A stretch of DNA of 18,111 bases from CAYFZR01 sp964347835 [NCBI: uncultured archaeon] (GTDB lineage Archaea > CAYFZR01): positions 1-18,111 of the forward strand of contig CAYFZR010000020.1 of assembly GCA_964347835.1 (NCBI GenBank), written 5' to 3'. How positions within the stretch are numbered: position 1 is the first letter of the stretch; each line of letters begins with the position of its first letter. The notes below the pieces were generated by a model, which had not been told where the DNA came from, ran no database searches, and worked only from the letters and a program-made list of their open reading frames with translations. The position numbers and the translations under genes were made by a program. This document shows, piece after piece, positions 1-7,930 of the stretch.

Positions 1-162
1 ATAGGACAGGGTATAACTGCTGCTGGAGGGATAGGAGCAGCGGCAAAAGAACCAGGAACAATGGGAAAGAGTTTAGTCTTGTCAGTAATGTCCGAGACCT
101 TCGCGATATTCGGCTTGTTGATATCCATACTTATAATGTATGGTGCAGGACTCTTTGGTTAA
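1..162 (+). CDS. atpK: A-type ATP synthase subunit K (membrane ring, c-type), 3' end only
   Basis: The window opens inside this gene; 53 codons and a TAA stop remain. The subunit forms the membrane rotor ring of the A1AO ATP synthase, each copy carrying an ion across the membrane. The fragment is the last hairpin: a Gly/Ala-rich helix starting I-G-Q-G, a polar loop (AAAKEPGTM), then a hydrophobic helix containing M-S-E-T-F-A-I-F-G, the ion-binding carboxylate motif. The Gln is fragment residue 3 and the Glu is residue 32. That spacing of 29 equals the Gln110-Glu139 spacing I recall for the Na+-binding Enterococcus hirae NtpK ring. Position upstream of E-C-F-A-B-D fits the archaeal operon order. 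Whether the full protein has one hairpin or two cannot be seen. Confidence 0.93.
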   Translation: MGQGITAAGGIGAAAKEPGTMGKSLVLSVMSETFAIFGLLISILIMYGAGLFG

Positions 163-185
163 AAAGATCTCATGGAGGTTTGCGA

Positions 186-818
186 TTGGGTGTTGACAAA
201 ATAGTGGAAAAGATTTCACAAGAAACGGATGAAAAGGTAGAATCTATATTAAATGAGGCTAGATCTAAGGTAGAAAAGATCATTGCCCGTGCAAATATGC
301 AGTCTGAGAGGAAAAAGGCAGATATTGTTGAGAAAGGCGAAAGAGAATCATTTCTCGAAAAACAGAGGATTATAGCAGATGCTAGGATAAAGGCAAGGAA
401 GATGAAGTGGGATGCTGGAGAAGAGGTGGTTAATAAAGCCTTTAAAATTTCAAGAGACAAAATCAATGAAATTAGATCTGAAGGAAAGTACGGTGGAGAA
501 GATTACTCAGAGGTTTTAAAGAGACTCATAAAAGAGGCAGGATTAAACATCGGCGGAGGAGATCTCATTGTTATCGCTACAAAGGAGGATGCTAATTTCA
601 TCGAAAAAGGATCATTAGACGATATAGCAGAAGAGATCGAAGGGGAAACTAAGGTAAAGACGACTATAAACCTCTCCAAAGAGAATATTTCCGGTCTTGG
701 CGGAGTCATCGTAAGGACCAAAGACGGGAAAATGGAGGTAGATAACACATATGAAGAGAGGATTAGGAGGCAAAGCGAGGCACTAAGGGCAAAGATATAC
801 AAAATCTTGTTTGGATAG
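186..818 (+). CDS. atpE: A-type ATP synthase subunit E (peripheral stalk)
   Basis: Subunit E pairs with subunit H to form the peripheral stalks that hold the A3B3 head still while the rotor turns. The N-terminal half, to about residue 100, is highly charged and heptad-like (coiled coil). The C-terminal half is a globular domain with the family's S-G-L-G-G-V-I-V stretch, followed by N-T-Y-E-E-R-I-R-R. About 210 residues is normal for archaeal E. Start choice: GGAGGT lies at 174-179. A TTG at 186 has good spacing; a TTG at 180 in the same frame abuts the site and is less likely. The gap from atpK is 23 bases, so the genes are co-transcribed. Confidence 0.93.
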   Translation: MGVDKIVEKISQETDEKVESILNEARSKVEKIIARANMQSERKKADIVEKGERESFLEKQRIIADARIKARKMKWDAGEEVVNKAFKISRDKINEIRSEGKYGGEDYSEVLKRLIKEAGLNIGGGDLIVIATKEDANFIEKGSLDDIAEEIEGETKVKTTINLSKENISGLGGVIVRTKDGKMEVDNTYEERIRRQSEALRAKIYKILFG

Positions 819-829
819 GAGGCACATAT

Positions 830-2020
830 TTGGTAGTAGATCTCGGCGGAATAGGAAGTTTAGCTGAAAAATTAGGCTTTGGTAATTATCCAGAGGTTTT
901 TATAGGGTTGATTATCGTAGCCGCAATAATCGCATTCATAGGAATTATAACTCCAATCTTAAAACTTGTTATAGATATATCGCCGTTTGCATATTCTAAT
1001 GCTAGAATCAGAGGAATGGAGACTAGGCTACTATCTGCCTCTAAATTTAACGAAATAATAGAATCAGCCTCTTTTCAAGAAACTCTCAGTAATTTGGATG
1101 GTACAGAATATGGTGAATACGTAGCGGTAGTAGTTGCCGAGGGAAAAGGAAGTGAGGATGCAGATAAGATGTTAGATCAGTGTTTATGCGATACCTATGA
1201 GACTGTTGTAAGATTTTCTCCGGAGAGTGTGAAAAAAATTTTTGCTACTTGGAAAAAAAGGTGGGAAATAAAGAACATCAAGAAGGTAATTAGGGCGGTA
1301 CATGCAGGAAAATCTCTAGATATTGACTCCATGATCCCGATAGGAGATATAGACATGAGTCCATTAGAATCTCTGGCTGATTCTAGGAGTATGGAAGAAT
1401 TAATCGCAAAACTCGAGGGCACAGAGTTTGGAGAAGTTTTAAACGGGCAACTCTCAGCATACCAAGAATCGAGATCTTTACTTCTTTTAGAATCTGCTTT
1501 GGACAAACATTATTATTCGCTCATTTGGAAGAGCGTCTTTATTGTGTCGGATGAGAATATTCGTCCTCTTGCCTTATTTTTTGGATCTGAAATAGATGTT
1601 GCCAATATAAAGTTGTTATTAAGGGCAAAGGCAGAGAATATTTTACCAGATGAGATAAAAAAACTGTTAATCCCTAATGGATATGACTTACATCAATTTC
1701 TTTTAGAAAGTTTATCTGAGACAGAATCAGTGTTTACCTTAGTTAATTCACTGGAAGGAACAAAATACGGTAGGATTTTATTGGATGAACTAGTATCTTA
1801 CGAAGAGGATGGTTCCTTAACGCCATTAGAAAGGGCTTTGGACAAAAGTTTAGTTGTTCTAGGAAAGGACCTTTCCAGGAGACAACCATTTGGAATCAGT
1901 CCTTTATTAACATATCTGATGTTACGAGAAAACGACATCAACAATCTAAAGATCGTATTAAGATGTAAGGAGGAGATGTTTCCTGCTGAAAAAATAAGAA
2001 AACATATGTTGTGGGTGTGA
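830..2020 (+). CDS. atpC: A-type ATP synthase subunit C (rotor coupling subunit)
   Basis: Subunit C (homologue of eukaryotic V-ATPase subunit d) is the funnel-shaped socket that joins the central stalk to the membrane ring. The 396-residue product has three internal repeats visible from the recurring L-(D/E)-G-T-(E/K)-(Y/F)-G motif at about residues 89, 195 and 308, matching the known threefold pseudo-symmetry of the family. The L-R-A-K and L-R-C-K segments near 263 and 377 are also typical. An extra hydrophobic segment at about residues 22-48 looks like a membrane helix before the F-A-Y-S-N-A-R-I-R motif. Start is TTG at 830 with GGAGG at 818-822. The gap to atpE is 11 bases. Confidence 0.94.
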   Translation: MVVDLGGIGSLAEKLGFGNYPEVFIGLIIVAAIIAFIGIITPILKLVIDISPFAYSNARIRGMETRLLSASKFNEIIESASFQETLSNLDGTEYGEYVAVVVAEGKGSEDADKMLDQCLCDTYETVVRFSPESVKKIFATWKKRWEIKNIKKVIRAVHAGKSLDIDSMIPIGDIDMSPLESLADSRSMEELIAKLEGTEFGEVLNGQLSAYQESRSLLLLESALDKHYYSLIWKSVFIVSDENIRPLALFFGSEIDVANIKLLLRAKAENILPDEIKKLLIPNGYDLHQFLLESLSETESVFTLVNSLEGTKYGRILLDELVSYEEDGSLTPLERALDKSLVVLGKDLSRRQPFGISPLLTYLMLRENDINNLKIVLRCKEEMFPAEKIRKHMLWV

Positions 2021-2024
2021 TTGA

Positions 2025-2348
2025 ATGGAAGTGGTAGTTATCGGCGATATGGATACAGTAACTGGTTTCAGACTTTCAGGCATAAAAGAAACGTATGAGG
2101 GCGAACAACCCGAGGAGACAGCAAATATCTTGAGAGATTTGATGAAAAGAGAAGATATAAGTATAGTTATTATTGCCGAAAGGGTGGCAGAAAGCATCCG
2201 TTCTGTAATAGACGAACTTGAAGAGAGAAAAATTTCGCCGATTCCAATTATCGTAGAGATCCCGGATAAAAAAGGTCCTATAGAAAGAGAGATTAGTCCC
2301 ATACGCGAACTTATTAGAAAAGCAGTTGGAGTAGATATTACCGGATAG
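2025..2348 (+). CDS. atpF: A-type ATP synthase subunit F (central stalk)
   Basis: Subunit F is a small Rossmann-like protein that binds subunit D in the central stalk and modulates ATPase activity. The 107-residue product has the family pattern: an N-terminal V-V-V-I-G-D strand, T-G-F-R-L-S-G near residue 13, a central V-I-I-A-E-R-V-A segment, and I-P-I-I-V-E-I-P-D near residue 75. It starts four bases after the atpC stop, so translation is probably coupled. Length is normal for the family. Confidence 0.94.
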   Translation: MEVVVIGDMDTVTGFRLSGIKETYEGEQPEETANILRDLMKREDISIVIIAERVAESIRSVIDELEERKISPIPIIVEIPDKKGPIEREISPIRELIRKAVGVDITG

Positions 2349-2358
2349 GAGGGATATA

Positions 2359-4119
2359 ATGAAATTTGAAAAAGGCATCATTATAAAAGTTGCAGGTCCG
2401 GTTGTTACTGCGAAAGGAATGAGAGGATCCCAGATGTACGAGGTCGCAAGAGTAGGAGATGAAGGATTATTGGGAGAAATCATTAAATTAGAAGGAGATA
2501 CAGCAACGATTCAGGTATATGAAGAGACAGGAGGAATTGGACCTGGAGATATAGTCGAAAGAACAGGGATGGGTTTGGCAGTAGAACTTGGTCCAGGATT
2601 GCTGAGAAACATTTTTGATGGGATCGAGAGACCTCTTGAGGACATTAGAGGAGAGGTAGGAGATTTCATAAAAAGAGGAATTGAAGTGTCTGCCTTGGAT
2701 AGAAGCAAGAAGTGGGACTATGTTCCAATAATAAAGCCTGGAACAGAGGTAGTAGGCGGGGATATCCTAGGAACGGTTCAAGAAACAAAAGTAGTTGAAC
2801 AGAGAATTTTGGTACACCCTCATTTGAAGGGAAAAATCATTGAAAACAATGAAGGAAAGTTTACAATAGATGATGTAATCGGGATTTTGGAGACAGATGG
2901 AAAGAAGTTAGATTTAACCCTCACTCAAAGATGGCCTGTCAGGATTGGAAGACCTTATAAGGAAAAGTTAGATCCTGTAGTGCCCCTTTTAACAGGACAG
3001 AGAATATACGATACCTTTTTCCCAGTAGCAAAAGGCGGTACCGGCGCTATACCTGGTCCCTTTGGATCTGGAAAGACTGTAACCCAGCAACAACTTGCTA
3101 AATGGGCTGATGCGGAAGTAGTTGTTTATGTTGGATGTGGAGAAAGAGGAAATGAAATGGCTGAGGTTTTAAAAGACTTTCCAGAACTAGATGACCCCAA
3201 AACTGGAGAAAAATTAATGGAAAGAACAATTATCTGTGCAAACACTTCTAATATGCCTGTCGCCGCTAGAGAGGCCTCTGTTTATACTGGAATTACATTG
3301 GCAGAATACTACAGGGACATGGGTTATTCAGTTGCCCTGATGGCAGATTCCACATCTAGATGGGCGGAGGCTATGAGAGAAATATCTGGTAGACTTGAAG
3401 AGATGCCAGGTGAAGAGGGTTATCCAGCCTATCTTGCATCCAGACTCGCGGACTTCTATGAGAGAGCAGGAAGAGTTATTACAATCGGCACAGAGGAGCG
3501 AACTGGCTCAGTAACTGTTGTAGGTGCTGTTTCACCTCCAGGAGGAGATTTCTCAGAACCTGTAACTCAGAATACTCTGCGAATAACAAAAGTGTTCTGG
3601 GCTCTGGACGCGCCTCTGGCATACAGAAGACATTTCCCGGCAATAAATTGGCTTACGAGTTACTCTCTTTACCTTGATAGAGTAAAAGAGTGGTTTGATA
3701 ATGAAGTCTCTCCTGAATTCAGGCTTAGTAGAGATGAAGCAATGGTAATTCTCCAAAAAGAATCGGAGTTGCAGGAAATTGTCCAGTTGGTTGGTCCGGA
3801 TGCATTACCAGAGAGAGAAAGAGTTATATTAGAAGTCGCGAGGATGTTGAGAGAAGATTTCTTACAACAAAGTGCTTTGCATGAGGTAGATACTTACTGC
3901 CACATTACGAAGCAATTCAAGATGCTCAGTATAATACTGGACTTCCACCACAGGGCAATCAGTTCGGTGGAGAGAGGCATACCCGCGAGTAATATAGGAG
4001 AAATGAAGATAAAAGATGATATTGCAAGATTAAAAGAAGTGCCGCAAGATAAAGTCGATGAGACATTTAACGATGTAATCGAGAGGATGCACAAAGAGTT
4101 TGAGGAATTGGCGGCATGA
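2359..4119 (+). CDS. atpA: A-type ATP synthase catalytic subunit A
   Basis: This is the catalytic subunit; three copies alternate with B in the head and bind ATP at the A-B interface. The 586-residue product has the N-terminal beta-barrel, the A-specific non-homologous insert (about residues 110-200), and a P-loop G-P-F-G-S-G-K-T at 233-240. It also has the [12 protein letters not shown] Walker B segment and the following E-E-G-Y-P-A-Y stretch. GGAGGG sits at 2348-2353, overlapping the atpF stop. No intein interrupts the P-loop, unlike some Thermococcales homologues. The reading frame is intact throughout. Confidence 0.98.
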   Translation: MKFEKGIIIKVAGPVVTAKGMRGSQMYEVARVGDEGLLGEIIKLEGDTATIQVYEETGGIGPGDIVERTGMGLAVELGPGLLRNIFDGIERPLEDIRGEVGDFIKRGIEVSALDRSKKWDYVPIIKPGTEVVGGDILGTVQETKVVEQRILVHPHLKGKIIENNEGKFTIDDVIGILETDGKKLDLTLTQRWPVRIGRPYKEKLDPVVPLLTGQRIYDTFFPVAKGGTGAIPGPFGSGKTVTQQQLAKWADAEVVVYVGCGERGNEMAEVLKDFPELDDPKTGEKLMERTIICANTSNMPVAAREASVYTGITLAEYYRDMGYSVALMADSTSRWAEAMREISGRLEEMPGEEGYPAYLASRLADFYERAGRVITIGTEERTGSVTVVGAVSPPGGDFSEPVTQNTLRITKVFWALDAPLAYRRHFPAINWLTSYSLYLDRVKEWFDNEVSPEFRLSRDEAMVILQKESELQEIVQLVGPDALPERERVILEVARMLREDFLQQSALHEVDTYCHITKQFKMLSIILDFHHRAISSVERGIPASNIGEMKIKDDIARLKEVPQDKVDETFNDVIERMHKEFEELAA

Positions 4120-4130
4120 GGTGAAAGAAT

Positions 4131-5534
4131 ATGAAAGTTGACACGAAGGTTAGGGAATATACAACAGTGACTGAGGTTGCAGGACCGCTAATGATAGTCG
4201 AAGGAGTCGAAGGAGTAGTTTTCGGAGAGGTTGTGGAAATAGAGACCTCTACTGGAGAAGAGAGAATGGGACAAGTTCTCGAGGCGAGAACTGGAGTTGC
4301 AGTAGTACAGGTTTTCGAAGGAACAAGAGGCTTGGATACGGCTGGGACTAAGGTGAGATTTACTGGACAGGTAATGCAACTATCTGTGTCCGGAGAGATG
4401 TTGGGTAGAATCTTTGATGGACTCGGGAGACCTATTGATGCGGGTCCACCTGTCATTCCTGAAGGCAAATCTGACATAACAGGAGCGCCAATTAACCCAA
4501 TAGCGAGAGAATATCCACAAGAATTTATTCAAACAGGTATTTCGTGCATTGACGGTATGAACACATTGGTTAGAGGGCAGAAACTCCCTCTCTTCTCGGG
4601 TGCGGGGTTACCTCATAACGAATTGGCTGCTCAAATAGCGAGACAAGCCAGAGTTTTGGGAGAAGAGGAGGAATTCGCCATAGTTTTCGCAGCCATGGGA
4701 ATCACACATGAAGAAGCATCATTTTTCATGAGAGATTTCGAAAGAAGCGGTGCTCTAGAACGAATAGTCATGTTTATCAATTTAGCAGACGATCCTGCTA
4801 TTGAAAGGATAATTACTCCCAGGATGGCTTTAACCGCTGCTGAGTACCTTGCTTACGAGTACAACATGCAGATGTTGGTCATATTAACAGATATGACTAA
4901 TTACTGTGAGGCTTTAAGGGAGATTGCAGCTGCGAGAGAAGAAGTTCCCGGAAGAAGAGGGTATCCAGGTTACATGTATACAGATCTGGCAACCAATTAC
5001 GAGAGAGCAGGCAGGGTTAAAGGAAGAAAGGGTACAGTGACACAAATTCCCATCCTAACAATGCCAGACGACGATATCACCCACCCAATTCCAGACCTTA
5101 CCGGATATATCACTGAAGGACAGATAGTTTTGAGTAGGGAGTTACACAGAAAAGGAATATATCCACCGGTAGACGTGTTACCTTCGTTATCCAGACTTAT
5201 GAAAGAAGGCATAGGTCCCGGAAGAACTAGGGAAGACCATTACGGTGTTTCAAACCAGTTATACGCGAGTTATGCAGAGGGAAGAGACCTAAGAGATCTT
5301 GTAGCAGTAGTAGGTGAAGAGGCTCTTACAAAAAGAGATAGAGCATACTTACATTTCGCAGATAGATATGAAAGAGAGTTTGTTCAACAAGGAAAAGACG
5401 AGAACAGAAGTATCGACGAGACATTGGATCTTGGATGGGAACTTTTAACTGATATAGCAGAGGGCGAACTAAAAAGAATTAGTATAGAGCACATAAAGAA
5501 ATACCATCCAAAATATAAAGAGAAAACTAGTTAG
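4131..5534 (+). CDS. atpB: A-type ATP synthase regulatory subunit B
   Basis: B is the non-catalytic partner of A in the hexameric head. The 467-residue product shows the family's degenerate nucleotide site: where A has a P-loop, B has [10 protein letters not shown] near residue 155. It keeps [15 protein letters not shown] and the [13 protein letters not shown] segment, and ends with the usual basic tail. GAGGTGA at 4118-4124 overlaps the atpA stop and precedes the ATG by six bases. A short hairpin and oligo-T follow the gene (listed separately). Confidence 0.98.
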   Translation: MKVDTKVREYTTVTEVAGPLMIVEGVEGVVFGEVVEIETSTGEERMGQVLEARTGVAVVQVFEGTRGLDTAGTKVRFTGQVMQLSVSGEMLGRIFDGLGRPIDAGPPVIPEGKSDITGAPINPIAREYPQEFIQTGISCIDGMNTLVRGQKLPLFSGAGLPHNELAAQIARQARVLGEEEEFAIVFAAMGITHEEASFFMRDFERSGALERIVMFINLADDPAIERIITPRMALTAAEYLAYEYNMQMLVILTDMTNYCEALREIAAAREEVPGRRGYPGYMYTDLATNYERAGRVKGRKGTVTQIPILTMPDDDITHPIPDLTGYITEGQIVLSRELHRKGIYPPVDVLPSLSRLMKEGIGPGRTREDHYGVSNQLYASYAEGRDLRDLVAVVGEEALTKRDRAYLHFADRYEREFVQQGKDENRSIDETLDLGWELLTDIAEGELKRISIEHIKKYHPKYKEKTS

Positions 5535-5549
5535 CTCCCCTAACTTTTT
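5529..5549 (+). promoter_or_regulatory. Hairpin plus oligo-T between atpB and atpD
   Basis: AGTTAG (5529-5534) can pair with CTAACT (5540-5545) around a CTCCC loop; T5 runs 5545-5549. This resembles a small terminator or RNA-processing site inside the operon. CTCC (5535-5538) is also complementary to the GGAG of the atpD ribosome site at 5550-5553, so an alternative fold could hide that site. No function is proven; it could be chance in a 26-base gap. Confidence 0.35.
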
Positions 5550-5560
5550 GGAGGTAACTT

Positions 5561-6217
5561 ATGGCAGGCATGATAGAAGGAGTTAAACCAACCCGAATGG
5601 AACTCCTTAAACTAAAACGTAGAGTAGTACTGGCTAAGAAGGGTCATAAACTATTAAAAGAGAAGAGAGACGCTTTGATAATGGAATTTTTCGCCTTGAT
5701 TGATAAGGTTAGGGATGCTAGGACAGAAGCCGAGAATAAACTGGAAACCGCCTTTGAAAAATTAATCGTTTCGCAAGCTCTCATGGGAGTAATTGATGTA
5801 AAAGAAGCAGCATTAGCAAGTGGTAGAGATTTGAATATTGATGTATCTACGAGAAACATAATGGGCGTCATCGTACCCGTTCTTTCAGTCGGAGAAATTA
5901 AACGAAAGGTGACCGAAAGGGGATATTCTTTAATTGATACCTCCGTGGCACTAGATGAAGCTGCGAAAGCCTTTGAAGAGGCTTTAGAATCCGTTATAAG
6001 TCTTGCAGAGATAGAAGAATCCGTAAAATTACTTGCATTAGAGGTGGAAAAGACAAAAAGAAGGGTTAACGCATTAGAATATGTAATGATACCCAGACTT
6101 GAAAGAACGGCTAGATACATAGATATGAGACTGGAGGAAATGGAAAGAGATAATTTCATTAGATTGAAGAAAATTAAGGCTGGCCTTCAGGTAAGGAAGT
6201 TAGTTTCTGAGGCATAA
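5561..6217 (+). CDS. atpD: A-type ATP synthase subunit D (central stalk shaft)
   Basis: Subunit D is the rotating shaft that passes through the A3B3 head. The 218-residue product has the typical opening (V-K-P-T-R-M-E-L-L-K-L-K-R-R) and long N- and C-terminal helices that form an antiparallel coiled coil. It also has the conserved C-terminal run K-R-R-V-N-A-L-E-Y-V-M-I-P-R-L near residue 165. Length is normal. GGAGG at 5550-5554 gives a strong start at the ATG. It is the last recognisable ATP synthase gene; three small non-ATPase genes follow on the same strand. Confidence 0.96.
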   Translation: MAGMIEGVKPTRMELLKLKRRVVLAKKGHKLLKEKRDALIMEFFALIDKVRDARTEAENKLETAFEKLIVSQALMGVIDVKEAALASGRDLNIDVSTRNIMGVIVPVLSVGEIKRKVTERGYSLIDTSVALDEAAKAFEEALESVISLAEIEESVKLLALEVEKTKRRVNALEYVMIPRLERTARYIDMRLEEMERDNFIRLKKIKAGLQVRKLVSEA

Positions 6218-6220
6218 AAA

Positions 6221-6604
6221 ATGACAAGGGTAAAAAGAGGAGTTCGAGGAATTAGAAAAGAAATTGAGGATCGACTACTCGAACCCTTTGATTTCTTTGC
6301 TGGACCTCTAGCGGGACAATTTATTACGATAGTTTCGGATGAAGAAATGGAATTTAAGGGTGGAGAGGCAAAAATGATCAAGATAAAGGGGATAAACATA
6401 CCTGCAAATTCGATGGTTTTTGTCTCTCCATATGAATACACCAAGATCGGACATATTGTATCTGTGGGTGAAGATTTGGCAAGACCTTCAGAACTCACTC
6501 GAGGGGCAGATCGGGCATTATTCTTGGCTGGATTGGACGGTACAATCAAAAAAGGAGAATTGCTTGGCGAAATTTTGGCTATCCAGTTTCGGAGGAGGAG
6601 ATAA
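6221..6604 (+). CDS. DUF22-like small archaeal protein
   Basis: A 127-residue soluble protein of unknown function. The central and C-terminal part (G-G-E-A-K-M-I-K-I, then I-P-A-N-S, G-H-I-V-S-V-G-E, R-A-L-F-L-A-G-L-D-G-T-I-K-K-G-E-L-L-G) resembles the DUF22 domain as I remember it: beta-rich, with a V-G-E turn and a G-x-I-K-K-G-(D/E)-L-x-G motif. It is assigned from memory, without a search. It starts four bases after atpD, with GAGG eight bases before the ATG, so it is probably expressed with the ATP synthase. It ends R-R-R-R; those codons also form the GGAGGAGGAG ribosome site of the next gene. Confidence 0.7.
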   Translation: MTRVKRGVRGIRKEIEDRLLEPFDFFAGPLAGQFITIVSDEEMEFKGGEAKMIKIKGINIPANSMVFVSPYEYTKIGHIVSVGEDLARPSELTRGADRALFLAGLDGTIKKGELLGEILAIQFRRRR

Positions 6605-6606
6605 GC

Positions 6607-7032
6607 ATTTTCAGAGATTTTGATAGAGATCTAAACCTAATCGCAAAGCAGGTTAAGGCATTGAATATACATCTTCCCTTAGCGAGAAAAACCCTTGAAA
6701 CCTTGCTTAAAGAAGAGAAACCTAGTGTGGTAGGTAGAGATGGTTCTATTCATGTTTTTAAAAATGAAGAACTTGAATTACTCGCGAGGATAATTCCAAA
6801 GCGCCTACACTCTCAACTCAAACTCCCAATATACATAGAATTTGGATCTGGCGATTGGGGGAGCGGTGTCGCTCGAATAAGAGACAAGGTAAACCTCATG
6901 ATTGTTGAGAAACTCATAGACATAAAAGTAAAGGAAGATTCTAATGAAATTTTTTTATATCGTCCGGATATAATTGAATTAAGGAAGATTCTCCCGACAA
7001 CAACTCAATACGCTTTTTTGATGTCGATATGA
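6607..7032 (+). CDS. UPF0216 (DUF61) family protein, apparent non-AUG start
   Basis: A soluble archaeal protein of unknown function. Family features are clear: L-N-I-H-L-P-L-A-R-K-T-L-E-T-L-L-K-E-E, R-D-G-S-I-H-V-F, E-E-L-E-L-L-A, I-I-P and L-P-I-Y-I-E. The first standard start codon is a TTG at 6661, but that begins right at the conserved L-N-I-H-L-P and loses the N-terminal helix that family members normally have. The frame is open upstream and encodes F-R-D-F-D-R-D-L-N-L-I-A-K-Q-V-K-A-L, a fitting helix. The only starts there are ATT at 6607 (chosen) or ATA at 6601, both just after GGAGGAGGAG (6591-6600). ATT would give 141 residues. The gene identity is firmer than the start. Confidence 0.8.
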   Translation: MFRDFDRDLNLIAKQVKALNIHLPLARKTLETLLKEEKPSVVGRDGSIHVFKNEELELLARIIPKRLHSQLKLPIYIEFGSGDWGSGVARIRDKVNLMIVEKLIDIKVKEDSNEIFLYRPDIIELRKILPTTTQYAFLMSI

Positions 7033-7172
7033 GTGATATAGACAAAATTTTAAAAGACCCGGAATTCAGGGTAAAGTTGTATTGGTTGTACGTGGTGGCC
7101 AGCATTTGTGCAATCGCGGGAATGGTTTTAGGTATATTTATCTTTATTCTCAAAGCCTTGGGATATTTTTAG
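7029..7172 (+). CDS. 47-residue single-helix membrane protein
   Basis: A short gene overlapping the UPF0216 stop in an ATGA arrangement, which implies coupled translation. The product starts with a charged segment (M-S-D-I-D-K-I-L-K-D-P-E-F-R-V-K) and then has one hydrophobic helix at about residues 18-43 ending before G-Y-F. No known family recognised. The acidic/basic N-terminus followed by one helix suggests a small membrane anchor, perhaps for the UPF0216 or DUF22-like protein; that is inference from position. It ends five bases before the convergent phosphoesterase gene. Confidence 0.7.
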   Translation: MSDIDKILKDPEFRVKLYWLYVVASICAIAGMVLGIFIFILKALGYF

Positions 7173-7177
7173 TGTTA

Positions 7178-7921
7178 TTAATACCCTAAAAACAGTCTCT
7201 CGTATAACATACTTGGAAGACCTAACATTTTCATTTTTTTAACTGTTTCTTCGATTTCATAATGAATTCTTCTTATCTTTACAGTACTTTTCTCAGTATC
7301 GATTATGGCATAACTTGCATTAGGATTTCCGTCTCTAGGTTGGCCTACTGAGCCAGGATTTGTGATATATCGACCCTCTTTTAGGGATATTTCGCCACCG
7401 AATGTCAGGTATTTTTGGGTTATTTTTCCCCCTGAATAGATAAACACCTGAGCAACATGGGTATGGCCGACAAAGAAAATATTTTTATTTGTTTTTGAAA
7501 AAGCAATTACGGCGTCTTGTATTGATAGTAAATAATCCTCTATATAGTGATTTGTACCAAAAGATCCTAGAGGAACAGGACTTCCATGGACAAAAAAATA
7601 ATCACCCTTTTCACTCATCATATCGAGATCTCTGAGAAAATTTTTTGAATCTTCACTCAGTTCATTCTTTGTCCAAAGGATTGCCTCTTTTGCAACAGGA
7701 TTAAACCACTCAATGTTCATATTACCCAGAGAAGCCGCGTCATGGTTTCCCAAAAGCGAGGTAATATCATGGTCTTTTAAGACATCTATGCACTCATTTG
7801 GGTTAGGACCATAGCCGACTATGTCTCCAAGTGAAATCATCTTGTCAGTTTTTATGTCCCTGAGCACAGCATTCAATGCCTCTAAGTTTCCGTGGATATC
7901 TGAGATTAGACCTATCTTCAT
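7178..7921 (-). CDS. Calcineurin-like metallophosphoesterase (YfcE/MJ0936 type)
   Basis: A 247-residue two-metal phosphoesterase with the complete motif set: D8-x-H10-G-N, G-D33-x-V-G-Y-G, G-N59-H60-D, H112-G-S-P and G-H153-T-H155, then N-P-G-S-V-G-Q-P-R-D-G-N-P. These residues bind the dinuclear metal centre. The family includes phosphodiesterases and phosphatases; the substrate cannot be read from sequence. AGGT lies seven bases before the ATG. It follows the tandem-SIS gene by nine bases, so the two are co-transcribed, and a sugar-phosphate or nucleotide-sugar substrate is a reasonable guess. Confidence 0.93.
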   Translation of the reverse strand: MKIGLISDIHGNLEALNAVLRDIKTDKMISLGDIVGYGPNPNECIDVLKDHDITSLLGNHDAASLGNMNIEWFNPVAKEAILWTKNELSEDSKNFLRDLDMMSEKGDYFFVHGSPVPLGSFGTNHYIEDYLLSIQDAVIAFSKTNKNIFFVGHTHVAQVFIYSGGKITQKYLTFGGEISLKEGRYITNPGSVGQPRDGNPNASYAIIDTEKSTVKIRRIHYEIEETVKKMKMLGLPSMLYERLFLGY

Positions 7922-7930
7922 TTGTATGAC

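Noticed and set aside
2359-4119. Intein in the atpA P-loop, as found in some Thermococcales
   Set aside because: The 586-residue frame reads straight through the P-loop at normal family length.
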